NCBI GenBank assembly: GCA_947447625.1 | Contig: CANFKS010000007.1 | Location: 1 to 64,000, forward strand | DNA: 64,000 nt | Source of the DNA: Rhodospirillales bacterium | Lineage (GTDB): Bacteria; Pseudomonadota; Alphaproteobacteria; Acetobacterales; Acetobacteraceae | Direction of reading: 5' to 3' | Translations under genes and position numbers: made by a program | Shown: in pieces, positions 9,325 through 18,536 of the stretch | How the letters are laid out: the number at the start of each line of letters is the position of its first letter | Position numbering within the stretch: position 1 is the first letter of the stretch | The notes under the pieces: model-generated | Databases searched by the model: none | What the model was told of the DNA's origin: nothing | The model's input: only the letters and a program-made list of their open reading frames with translations

Positions 9325-11727
9325 CTATGTCTTACGCGATTCTAACGCCCCTGAATGCCGCACAACCGCTGGCGCCTCCCAATAATGCGCCCCGAGGCTG
9401 ACCAGGCGCACCACCAGCCGCGTGTCGGGTGGCACGGCGATTTCGGCTTCTCCTGTGGTCCAGCGCAGGCCCGGCTCGGGGTCGTGCCATCCACGGCCTA
9501 GGCGGCGATCATCGAGAGGGATGTCGATGTCATCGGCGGTCAGGCCCGTGACGGCCACGCCGAGGCGGCGACGGTCGCTGTGCAGGGGGTCGATCTCGGC
9601 GGGCACAAAACTGCGGCTGGTCAAACAGATTCCGCCCGGTATGCTCGACTGGTACAGTCTCGGATGGGTGGTGAGGCGATGACCCAGAGCCTCGGCGTGG
9701 GCATGCAGGGTTTCGCGCAGAGCTACGAGGTCGGCGCCGCCAATGACGAGCGGCGCGCAGCCATGCCGGGCCCAGATGTCGCGGGAAAAGTCGGGATGTA
9801 AAGGCCGCGGCGCCGATTCCCCCTCGAAGGCGGCGCGGTTGCCGGTGTCGAGATAGGTTTCGCAGGGCAGCCCCTCGGCCAGGATCACGTCATGGCTGGC
9901 GAGTTCAATGTGGTGATATGTGATCTCCGCCCAGGCCTCCTGCACGATGGTGGCGCCATTGACCAGGTAGCGGACCGGGATCAGGCGCCCCGCATGGAAC
10001 ACGGCGTGGTCGGGCGAGAGCACAAGGTCGCGCACCGGCAGGCCAGGGCCAAACGCATCGGTGGCGATTCGTACCGGGTTCACATCCCAAGGGCGCGGAT
10101 GGCGCGCGAGACTGACGCGCCGCCGTCCTGTCCATATCACCCGGCGCAGCGGCCCGCCCGCGGTGCGCACGCGCTGCCCGGGCCTGATCGCTTCGATGGG
10201 GCAGGGGCTGTCCTCCAGCATGATCGTCGTGCCGGCGGCGAAGCAGGCGGTGAAGGCGATGCCGGTGGTGGAGAGCGTGAGGTCGTCGCCGTCGATGCCG
10301 ATGGTGAAATCAGAGGCGCCATAGCTCCCGCCGTCGCTGCGCAGCAGCACGAATTGCCCGTCCAAAACGCCCGTGGAACCAACGATGTCGAGCGTCGTGC
10401 CGTGCAGCACAGGGGTTGCGGATAAGTCGGCCGCGCCGGCGATGACGATCGTGCCGCCATTCGCGAAATCAACGAGTTGCCCTGTGTCGCCGCGCGCGCC
10501 CAGCATCAGCGTTCCACCCGCCTCGGTAAAGTAGACTGCGCCGAGGCTGGCCGTCCTGGTGACTTCGATCGTGCCGCCGGCAAGCGTGATGGCGCCACTG
10601 CTGGTGAGCGGGCTGTCGATGACCAGATGTGCCCCGATACCGGCGCGGATCAGACCGCCATCCTCCAGGATGAAGGCACCGGAAGGGGCGGTCCAGGTGA
10701 TGAGGGTGTCGGCGAGATAGTCCCCGGCGTTGAGCGTGCCGGCGAAGCGCACGGTTCCGCCGGCTGACATGTCAATCAGCGCCGAGCCGGTGAAATCGAT
10801 CCCACTGAAGGTGCCGATCGTGAAATCACCGCCGTCCAGGCCAAGCACCTTGCCTTGGCTGCCGATCACCAGGGTCGTGGCATCCAGCGTCACGCTCCCC
10901 AGAAGGGCCAGCGTGCCGTCGACGACGATGGTACCGAAGCCGCCGATGCTGCCGACGATGGTATCGCTCGCATCGCTCGCCACCGTCATCGTCCCGCCGA
11001 TGCTGACGTTGTCGAGCGTCGCACCGGTCAGGGGGGTGCCGCCGCTGATGGTGCCGCCGATGATCCGGGCGGCACCGAGTTGCAGGCCGGTCAGGCTGTC
11101 GAGCGGCAGGCTGGCGCCGCCGTTGTCGAGTGTGCCGCCGAAGCGCAGCGTGCCGTTGAACAGCGGGCTGAACCCGGAATCGTGGTTGCCGAGCACGGCG
11201 AGGAGGGTAGCGGTATCGAGGGTGCCGGCGATGCTCAGCGTGCCGGTCGCCCGGCTCGTGAGGCCGAGCGGCGGGCGCAGCGAAGCGAGCGCCAGGTGAG
11301 CGCTGGCCGTCAGGGTCGCGTTGTTGCGGATATCGACGCGGCCGGTCGGCGTCAGCGTGCCGGCGATCTGGCCGTCAACGATGGTCACGGCGCCCCCGGT
11401 CTCGACTGTGAGATTGGCGCCAAGCCGGGCCGGGGTATTGGGGTTGGGGCGAGCCAGATTGTTACCCAGGGCCAGGCTGCCGCCGTTCAGGACAGTAACG
11501 TTGGATGCGAAAATCGCGCTCTCTGGCAGACTCACGACAGGATACTGGCCAGCCAGGCCGCCGATGGTGAGGCTGAGCCCGGCGAGGTTGGAGGGCAACG
11601 TGACGGTGCCGGTCTGGCGGACGAACAAGGCATCGGTCGCGCGCGGCGTCACCGCAGCGGTGGCGCTGCCCACGGTGCCCAACAGAACGAAACCACCCAG
11701 AACGGGGCTGTATTCCAGGTCTGCCAC
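9325..11727 (-). CDS. Hint-domain protein with N-terminal repetitive beta-helix-like region
   Basis: 800 aa. Gly/Thr repeat region, then 'ACFAAGTTIMLEDSPCPIEAIRPGQRVRTAGGPLRRVIWTGRRRV...LVLSPDHAVFHAGRLIPVRYLVNGATI' (Hint_2). AGGAGG-like RBS upstream of a GTG start. Confidence 0.82.
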   Translation of the reverse strand: MADLEYSPVLGGFVLLGTVGSATAAVTPRATDALFVRQTGTVTLPSNLAGLSLTIGGLAGQYPVVSLPESAIFASNVTVLNGGSLALGNNLARPNPNTPARLGANLTVETGGAVTIVDGQIAGTLTPTGRVDIRNNATLTASAHLALASLRPPLGLTSRATGTLSIAGTLDTATLLAVLGNHDSGFSPLFNGTLRFGGTLDNGGASLPLDSLTGLQLGAARIIGGTISGGTPLTGATLDNVSIGGTMTVASDASDTIVGSIGGFGTIVVDGTLALLGSVTLDATTLVIGSQGKVLGLDGGDFTIGTFSGIDFTGSALIDMSAGGTVRFAGTLNAGDYLADTLITWTAPSGAFILEDGGLIRAGIGAHLVIDSPLTSSGAITLAGGTIEVTRTASLGAVYFTEAGGTLMLGARGDTGQLVDFANGGTIVIAGAADLSATPVLHGTTLDIVGSTGVLDGQFVLLRSDGGSYGASDFTIGIDGDDLTLSTTGIAFTACFAAGTTIMLEDSPCPIEAIRPGQRVRTAGGPLRRVIWTGRRRVSLARHPRPWDVNPVRIATDAFGPGLPVRDLVLSPDHAVFHAGRLIPVRYLVNGATIVQEAWAEITYHHIELASHDVILAEGLPCETYLDTGNRAAFEGESAPRPLHPDFSRDIWARHGCAPLVIGGADLVALRETLHAHAEALGHRLTTHPRLYQSSIPGGICLTSRSFVPAEIDPLHSDRRRLGVAVTGLTADDIDIPLDDRRLGRGWHDPEPGLRWTTGEAEIAVPPDTRLVVRLVSLGAHYWEAPAVVRHSGALESRKT

Positions 11728-11867
11728 GTCCGCGAAACTCCTCCTTGCCGCCAGAGCGCCTAGTCGACGTCAACACGTCGCAGAGCCGCGCTTCCGGCGT
11801 CAATCGGGTGGAAGCGTTAATTACGGAGATTGACGATTTTTTATCGAAAGTTCCGGGTGAGGCGCTT

Positions 11868-12857
11868 TCAGCCGAGCGGCAGGCGGGTCTCGGCGAGATC
11901 ATAAAGCGGATTTCGGAACAAACTTGTGGCGTATCGGTTGCGCGATACCGGAATGGTCGGCCAGCCCGCCTGGTCGGCCCCGAATCGCGCGGCGATCAGG
12001 CCGTCGCCGGAGAAGCTCTCATGGACGTCATGCTCGGCAATCACCATGCCGCCAAACGCCTCCACCATGGCGAGGCAGCGCTGATGGGTCAGCGGATCGC
12101 CGGAGATGGAGTGATGGTGGGTCGAAATCACCACCGTGCGGATGCGCCCCTCGCGCAGCAGTTCGGCGCAACCGGCGATGACGTCGGTCTCGGCGCCCTG
12201 GGCGTCACAGTGCAGCAGGTCGAGGCTGGCGAGGCCATGGCGGGCCATCAGGTCGGGCACGCTATGGCGCGCGATGGTGATCGTTTCGCCGGATTCGAGC
12301 GTGAAAGCTTCGGCGGGCGAGGAAGTGCGGCCAGCGAAACCATCGATGAATTCAGGCGCAAGGCCATTGAGCCTGGCGTTGGCGCGCCCGATCGCGCGGT
12401 GCGTCGGGTCAGGCTCGAGCGCGATGGCGCGGCGCGCGGGGTGGCCGTGCAGGAACCACAGCGAATAGAAACTCCACCAGGCGCCCAGTTCGATCATCGT
12501 TGCATCCGGCGGCAGGCGGGCGAGGATGGTGTCAAACACCCGCTCCTCCTGTGGTTCGTGATGTCCGCCACAGCGGCTGACGATATCGGTCAGCCACGGG
12601 CCGCAATAGCCGTCGGCGATCACACGCAGACCATTATGCATGATCTGCACGCGCGTGCCGTCCGGCAGGGCGACGACGGCACCGGCGTCGGCCACCTTGG
12701 GTAGAAGGTCGCAATCATGGCACCAAGTGGCCATCTCCACCCGCTCATCGAGCGGAGCCGACACTGGAACGGAAATCACGCCGAACGGCTGCGGCCGGGA
12801 TAATAGTGCGGACGGGGGCTCGGGCGGGCGCAGAAAGCGGAACAGGCGGCGGAGCAT
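11868..12857 (-). CDS. FkbM-family SAM-dependent methyltransferase
   Basis: 329 aa; 'MIELGAWWSFYSLWFLHGHPARRAIALEPDPTHRAIGRANARLNG', '...LDLLHCDAQGAETDVIAGC'. Confidence 0.75.
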   Translation of the reverse strand: MLRRLFRFLRPPEPPSALLSRPQPFGVISVPVSAPLDERVEMATWCHDCDLLPKVADAGAVVALPDGTRVQIMHNGLRVIADGYCGPWLTDIVSRCGGHHEPQEERVFDTILARLPPDATMIELGAWWSFYSLWFLHGHPARRAIALEPDPTHRAIGRANARLNGLAPEFIDGFAGRTSSPAEAFTLESGETITIARHSVPDLMARHGLASLDLLHCDAQGAETDVIAGCAELLREGRIRTVVISTHHHSISGDPLTHQRCLAMVEAFGGMVIAEHDVHESFSGDGLIAARFGADQAGWPTIPVSRNRYATSLFRNPLYDLAETRLPLG

Positions 12858-13075
12858 GGGCCACTTTCAGGTCACGGGATGCGTTCGATCTCGCTACCCT
12901 ATACCGCGCCGCCCGGCGCACAACAGTGATGTTGGGTTAAAAAGCGTATGCCTGGAGAGTCGCATTTTTAACGACCATGGTGCCTCCTTTGTCGGCGCGC
13001 GGCAGGCGATGGCCGGTGGCGCAATCCTGCTTGGTCGAGATGACGCGGCTCGAAGGTTAGACGGTGGCAATGCTG

Positions 13076-13510
13076 CCACACCTTCCACGGTGCGGCGCCA
13101 CTTTCCCTGGGCGTATCATCGTTGGCGATGCGGGTGATCACTTGGGGCCGCAGGACGAAAAATCCAAAGTTGATCAAAGCGTTGTCGCCGGGGGGGCTCG
13201 GTGAAGGCGCAGACATTGTCACCATCAAGCAGCAATGCACCGTAGCCGCCGGGTGGGACCACGGCGGTGAGGGTGCCGCGCCCGGTGTCGATCGTCACAT
13301 CCGAGGAATAGAGCACGCAGTTGGCGAACTACTCCTTGATCATGTGGCCGCGATAGCGAAGCGCGATGATGAAGTCGGTAATGCCGTGATGGGCGCAGAG
13401 GTTCATGATGTGCCGCAGGATCGGCCGCCCGCCGATTTCGATCATTGGCTTGGACCGCACTCCTCGCTGATCCGTGTGCCGCGGCCACCGGCGAGGATGA
13501 CGGCCTTCAT
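13076..13510 (-). pseudogene. rfbF: Degraded glucose-1-phosphate cytidylyltransferase (rfbF-like)
   Basis: Minus strand reads MKAVILAGGRGTRISEECGP / [frameshift] [61 protein letters not shown] / [internal deletion] TLTAVVPPGGYGALLLDGDNVCAFTEPP / [frameshift] GDNALINFGFFVLRPQVITRIANDDT / [deletion] SGAAPWKVW. Confidence 0.85.
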
Positions 13511-14286
13511 TCCGTGCCTCCTGCGATGCGGCGGAGGAAGCATTTGGGCCAGTACGTCACTCGCTCGCGCACCGCGCCCTCGTTGAAGGCGAAGCCGGGC
13601 TCCTCCAGGCGGAATGCGCGGTTGCGGTTAAGGAAATCATCGACAGCTGTGATCGGGTTGTTCCAGGTCCAGTCGGGCTGAGTGCGCGGCGCGCCGGCAA
13701 TCTGGGCCATGATGCCGTCGCATGCCACGATATAGGAGCCGGAGGTGACGAGGCTTGCGTAAGCATCGAGTTCGCCGGCGACGTGATCGCGGCTGTGGTT
13801 GCTGTCGAGGATGACGAGTACCGTCTCGCCGGGACGCACCATGCCGCGCACTGCGGCAACCGTTTCCGGCGCGGTCGAACTGCCTTCGACCAGATGGATG
13901 CGATCTCGCATCGGATGCGCCTCGATGGCGGCGCGGTTGTGCGGGCGGATTTCAACATCCACGCCGATCACCCGGCCCTTGCCGAGGGCCACGAGGAGCC
14001 CGGCGTAGAACACCAGCGAGCCGCCATGGGCCACGCCGGTTTCGATCACCACATCAGGCGCGAGGCGCCAGATCACCTCTTGAATGCGGACCATATCCTC
14101 CGGCAACTGGATGATGGGACGGCCCATCCAGGTGAAGCTGTAGACATGCTTGACGTCCCAACCGCAGCGCAGCCAGGCTTTGGAGACGGCGGAAAACGCT
14201 TCCGGACTGTCCATCGGCCAGACCGCCTCGCTGCCGTCGGGCCCGATCAGGGTGACCTGACCGCTGGCTTCGTCAATTGTCAGCAT
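13507..14286 (-). CDS. CmcI-type (cephalosporin hydroxylase family) SAM-dependent methyltransferase
   Basis: 259 aa; 'IQEVIWRLAPDVVIETGVAHGGSLVFYAGLLVALGKGRVIGVDVEIRPHNRAAIEAHP...VLVILDSNHSRDHVAGEL'. Confidence 0.8.
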   Translation of the reverse strand: MLTIDEASGQVTLIGPDGSEAVWPMDSPEAFSAVSKAWLRCGWDVKHVYSFTWMGRPIIQLPEDMVRIQEVIWRLAPDVVIETGVAHGGSLVFYAGLLVALGKGRVIGVDVEIRPHNRAAIEAHPMRDRIHLVEGSSTAPETVAAVRGMVRPGETVLVILDSNHSRDHVAGELDAYASLVTSGSYIVACDGIMAQIAGAPRTQPDWTWNNPITAVDDFLNRNRAFRLEEPGFAFNEGAVRERVTYWPKCFLRRIAGGTE

Positions 14287-15107
14287 ACGACCTCCTGTCG
14301 TTGCCCGCCGGCGAGCGCCGGCAGATCATCGAGCACGCCGCGGCGCGGCATGGCGAATTCGGTCCTAATTCGTGATATGTCGATCCGTGGAAACCGCTGC
14401 ACCAGCGCGCCTTCGATTGCATCGACCCGCCAGCCCAGGCTGCGAGTGAGTACGGCCGCGATGGCGTCATGCGTGGTGTTGCTGCCGGAGGCGACGTTGT
14501 AGAGCCGCTCTCGCCCGGCGGATGCAATGTGGCCGAGCAGGGAGGTCGCGTCGTCGATGGCGAGGTAGTCCTTGCAGGACAGCAGACCCTGGCGCAGCGT
14601 GACAGCGCCAGTGGCGCGGCCCTCGGCGATGATCTGTCCGAGGAAGCAGTCCGTGCCCATGCCGGGGCCATAGATGTTGGACAGGCGGGCGACGCGGATT
14701 TCGGACCTGGGGTCAGACAGGCAGAGCGCCTCGCCTGCCAGTTTGGTGGTGGCGTAGAGATCGCCGGCGACATCGGGGCGGACCGCCACCTCGGCATCCT
14801 CCCGCGTGGCGTCTGCGCGGGCATAAAGCCGGGTGGATGACAGCAGCAGGAATGAGGCCATGCCGTCGCGCGCCAGGGCGCGGGCGACAACGCCGACATG
14901 GGCTTCGGCCGTTTCAAGCTGCCGGGTGCGGAAATCGCTGGTCAGGCCGATGCAGTTGATGACATGCCCCGCCGGGAAGCGGCCGGCGAGGAAGTCCGCC
15001 AGCGCGTCCCGCCCGACCGGCAGCACCTCATGCCCCTCGGCCCGCAAATGCGCAACGAGAGCCCGGCCGATGAAGCCGCCGGCACCCAGGATGGTGAAGC
15101 GTGTCAT
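14280..15107 (-). CDS. NAD-dependent epimerase/dehydratase (sugar nucleotide reductase-like)
   Basis: 275 aa; 'MTRFTILGAGGFIGRALVAHLRAEGHEVLPVGRD' Rossmann N-terminus; overlaps neighbours on both sides. Confidence 0.82.
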   Translation of the reverse strand: MTRFTILGAGGFIGRALVAHLRAEGHEVLPVGRDALADFLAGRFPAGHVINCIGLTSDFRTRQLETAEAHVGVVARALARDGMASFLLLSSTRLYARADATREDAEVAVRPDVAGDLYATTKLAGEALCLSDPRSEIRVARLSNIYGPGMGTDCFLGQIIAEGRATGAVTLRQGLLSCKDYLAIDDATSLLGHIASAGRERLYNVASGSNTTHDAIAAVLTRSLGWRVDAIEGALVQRFPRIDISRIRTEFAMPRRGVLDDLPALAGGQRQEVVC

Positions 15108-15598
15108 GGCGCGCGCCGCCAGCCCGTGACGCGCGCAGGTGTCCCGTATGCGATGCAGAAGGGCGGAAGACTGCCGCGCACCAGCGAGCCCGCGCCGATC
15201 ACCGCGCCGTCACCGATGCGGGCACCATCCAGCAGCACGGTGTTGGCGCCGATCCAGACATCCGCGCCGATATCGATGCCGCCGCGGCTCGGCATGAAGC
15301 CCTGGCTGCGGATCGGGCGGTCAGGATCAGCGAAGGCATGATTGCAGGGGGCAAGAGTACAGTTGGCGCCGAGCAGAGCGTTGGCGCCAATCCGGATACC
15401 GTGGCCGGTGTAAAGCACACAGCCGCTGTTGATCACCGCACCCGGGCCGATCGTGACGTCGCCGAGGCCACCGGCCGGCTTGATTTTCACGAAGGCATCG
15501 ATCACCGCGCCGGCCCCCACCGTGATGTTGGACCCGCGGACGGATGCCTCGATATCAGCCAGTGGGGACACCTTGGCGGTGGCGGCAATGTCAATCAC
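15104..15598 (-). CDS. Left-handed beta-helix (hexapeptide-repeat) sugar O-acyltransferase
   Basis: Hexapeptide repeats 'ITVGAGAVIDAFVKI..VTIGPGAVINSGCVLYTGHGIRIGANALLGANCTLAPCNHAFADPD...IDIGADVWIGANTVLLDGARIGDGAVIGAGSLVRGSLP'. GTG start chosen at 15598. Confidence 0.8.
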   Translation of the reverse strand: MIDIAATAKVSPLADIEASVRGSNITVGAGAVIDAFVKIKPAGGLGDVTIGPGAVINSGCVLYTGHGIRIGANALLGANCTLAPCNHAFADPDRPIRSQGFMPSRGGIDIGADVWIGANTVLLDGARIGDGAVIGAGSLVRGSLPPFCIAYGTPARVTGWRRAP

Positions 15599-15759
15599 GG
15601 TGGACCTCCGGACGGGCCGTGAAGATGCCCGCCAAAAGTAAATAGTCAATGAACGAGGGAGTGATTGTCAGCGCGCGTTCACGAAGCCTGGTCCCCGTGT
15701 TGCGGGGGCTCAGCGACCGGCTTTCAGGAAGCCGCTCAAAAAGACGCCGGAGGATGCCA

Positions 15760-16834
15760 TAAAGCTGACGATTGCCGCAGTGCGGCTCGCCACAGGTTTG
15801 CTTGCCCCGCTCGCCGCCGTTGCCCAAACACCGCCGCCCGCCAAGGGCAGCCTGAGTATCGCTCTCGCCGCCCAACAGGCTCGCGGAGGCCTGGAGTCTC
15901 GGCGGCAGCCCAGACAAGCCGGTGCTGGATGTGACGCTGCGCCCCTGTGTGTTGTTCCACAACGGCGATCCGCTGAGCTCGGCCGATTTCGAGTTCGCCG
16001 ATAACCGGCTGCGCGACCCCAAGCAGAGCTGCTGGTCGCATCTGCAGGCCAGCGTCGAGAGTTGCGAGGTGATTGACGACCGGCGCTTCCGGATCCGGTT
16101 CAAAGAACCCGATGCCTCCTGTCTGATTGACAATCTTCAACTCTGGGCGCCGCCGAAGCGCTACACCGAGCAGGTCGGGATCGACGGGTTCGGCCGCGCG
16201 CCAGTTGGCATAGGGCCTTGGAAGTTCGTGTCCTGGGCAGTCAAGGACGAACCCAAGCTCGAAGCCTTCGACGGCTACTGGGACACTGCGCATCGCCCTG
16301 GGGTGAAAAACCTCAGCATCAAGTTCATCCCCGAGGACCTCACCCGCATTGCTGCGTACAAGACCGGGGCGATCGATTGGATGGACGCCGTGCCGCCCTC
16401 GATGGTGGAGGCGTTCCGCAAGTTGCCCGACACCAGAACGGCTTCGCTGGTCATTAGCAACAATATCCATCTCAATTTTGTTATACATCTGCCGAATTCT
16501 CCGTTCAGGGACGCGCGGGTTCGCCACGCCGCGGCCTATGCGATCGATTTTGATGCCATCATCAAGAAAGTCCTGTTCGCCCAGGGGCAGCTGCTCCTGA
16601 ACAGAGTTTGCCGAGCTTGATTGGCTGATCGAACAGCAGCGACGCGCGCTCGATCCCGCGGCGCGGGCGCGGGTGTTCCGGGCTATCGCGACGCGCAAAC
16701 ATGCGGAGGTACTGGGCGGGCTCAGCACCTATCGGCCGCTGGTCACGCTGGTATGGCGGACCGACAAGGTGACGTTCAAGCCTTGGCCCGCGCCAGGGTT
16801 CTGGCGAAATTTCCGGGAGCTTGGTCTGAAGTGA
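15760..16834 (+). pseudogene. Degraded ABC-transporter extracellular solute-binding protein (family 5, peptide/opine type)
   Basis: Signal-peptide-like 'KLTIAAVRLATGLLAPLAAVAQTPPPAKGSLSIALAAQ', then frame change to 'VTLRPCVLFHNGDPLSSADFEFADNRLRDP...GIGPWKFVSWAVKDEPKLEAFDGYWDT...DARVRHAAAYAIDFDAIIKKVLF'. Abrupt jump at ~16,600 into another frame with only the C-terminal end 'FAELDWLIEQQRRALDPAARARVFRAIATRKHAEVLGGLSTYRPLVTLVWRTDKVTFKPWPAPGFWRNFRELGLK'. Confidence 0.82.
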
Positions 16835-16925
16835 CGGCCGTCATCCCCATCGCCCGGTCGGTAACAATCCATCACCCTGTCACACGCCGCCTCCGTCCAT
16901 TCGCCCTATACTGAAAACGACGGGT

Positions 16926-17762
16926 TCACTTGATGGTTGCCTCCAGGATGGCGCGCAGTTCGGGCGTGGCTTCAGGATCGATGCCGAACCAAGCCTTGAA
17001 CGCGGGGCGCGCTTGGTGGATCAGCATGCCGAGCCCGCCGACCACCGGGTTGCCGCGCGCCCCGGCCGCCACGAGCAGGGGCGTCACCAGCGGATTATAG
17101 ACGATATCGCACACCGTGGCCGCGACCGGCAGCGCATCCAGCCGCAGGTCAAGCGGTGGCTGCCCGACCATGCCCTGGTTGGTTGTGTTGACCAGCAGGG
17201 CCGCGCCGTCGAGTGCCTCATGTCGTGCCTCCCAGTCCATCACACGCACCACGCCGCCGAATTCCTGGGCGAGTTGCTCGGCCCGCGCCCGCGTGCGGTT
17301 GAGTAGCCGCACGTCCGGCGCCCCTTCCTCCATCAGCGACACCGCAACGCTGCGCGCGCTACCGCCGGCGCCCAACACCACCGCCGGCCCCAACTCGGCG
17401 CGCCAGGACGGATTGCCGTCGCGCAGGTTTTCGATGAAGCCATAGCCGTCCTTGTTGTAGCCGGACAGCGTGCCGTCGGCCTCGACGACGACGAGGTTGA
17501 TCGCCCCCATACGCTGGCCGACCGGGTCCACCCGGTCGACCAGGCGGAACGCCGCCTCCTTGTGCGGGATCGTCACGTTACAGCCGACGAAACCGAGCGC
17601 GACGAGACCCTTAAGTGCTGCCTCGAGGTTCTCGGGCACTACCGGCATGGGCAGATAGGCGCCGGCAATGCCATAGCGCTCCAGCCAATAGCCGTGCAGC
17701 TTCGGCGATCGCGATTGAGACACCGGATTGCCGATCAACCCCGCAGCCCTGAATGCAGTCAT
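16926..17762 (-). CDS. aroE: Shikimate dehydrogenase
   Basis: 278 aa from MTAFRAAGLIGNPVSQSRSPKLHGYWLERYG; 'GCNVTIPHKEAA', 'VLGAGGSARSVAVSL', 'DIVYNPLVTPLL'. Confidence 0.92.
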   Translation of the reverse strand: MTAFRAAGLIGNPVSQSRSPKLHGYWLERYGIAGAYLPMPVVPENLEAALKGLVALGFVGCNVTIPHKEAAFRLVDRVDPVGQRMGAINLVVVEADGTLSGYNKDGYGFIENLRDGNPSWRAELGPAVVLGAGGSARSVAVSLMEEGAPDVRLLNRTRARAEQLAQEFGGVVRVMDWEARHEALDGAALLVNTTNQGMVGQPPLDLRLDALPVAATVCDIVYNPLVTPLLVAAGARGNPVVGGLGMLIHQARPAFKAWFGIDPEATPELRAILEATIK

Positions 17763-17799
17763 CGAGACAACCCCTTTACGGATAAAAATTGTTTGCTTG

Positions 17800-18387
17800 G
17801 CGGATTCGAGTTTGAGAGCGAACACCCCCGGCTGACGCGTATTCTGCCGCGGCGCTCGCGTCCTTTCGGCTTGCGGCCACGCGACCGCTTCTCGTGCCGA
17901 AGACACGAAATCGACTCCCGACGCAATTCGCCGCGCGGCAGGGCGTAGATCGCCTTGTCGATCGCCTCGTGCGAGACAGACAGTCCAGATTGCAGTTCCA
18001 TGCCACCCTCGATGCGTTGACGCCGACCAGATATTTGCTCGGGCGACCACCTCAGCCGCAACAACCCGGCCACTTCGCCAAACAGCCGCCCACCCACCCG
18101 CAGCCGCGGCTTGCGACCGGGCACACGACGGCGGGCAGCCACTTCAGCCTGCGCCACCCCCGCCCGATACCCCAAAGCAGCATCGCTATGCCGCGCGATC
18201 TCGTCAGAAATCATCTCCGCTGAACGATCCAGAGCAGCCGCCATCGCCCGGACACCCCACCCATCCATCAGACGAAGCTCTATCGTCGTCCGATCCACAA
18301 CCGTTAGCTACCGCCGCGAAACTGTCATCGGGATACCCTATCCTACAGGGACACCCAGGGGATGTTCGCTCTCAAACTTGAATCCGC
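17800..18387 (-). mobile_element. Internally deleted IS30-family element (truncated transposase, both ends retained)
   Basis: ORF 17759..18298(-) matches the N-terminal half of IS30 transposases ('LRWSPEQISGRRQR...LSVSHEAIDKAIYALPRGELRRESISCLRHEKRSRGRK'). Flanked by 30-bp inverted repeats 17800-17829 (gcggattcgagtttgagagcgaacaccccc) and 18358-18387 (ggggatgttcgctctcaaacttgaatccgc), 28/30 identical by my alignment. Confidence 0.82.
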
Positions 18388-18536
18388 AGTTCCATACAAA
18401 GCTTGAATCACAGTTCGAGCCTCGCCGAAACCCCCGATCTCGGCAGACCCCAGGGTGTCGATATCGAACCGGACCCACTCAGTCTTCCCTTGCATCCCGG
18501 CCCTCTTCGCGGCAACCACGGCGCGTATTTACCAAG

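Noticed and set aside
13370-13400. In-frame TAG in rfbF-like sequence as possible pyrrolysine/readthrough codon
   Set aside because: It sits at a normally Tyr position (MIKE-Y-FAN) in a gene with additional frameshifts and deletions, so pseudogene decay is the simpler explanation. The MttB genes in the window contain no in-frame TAG.
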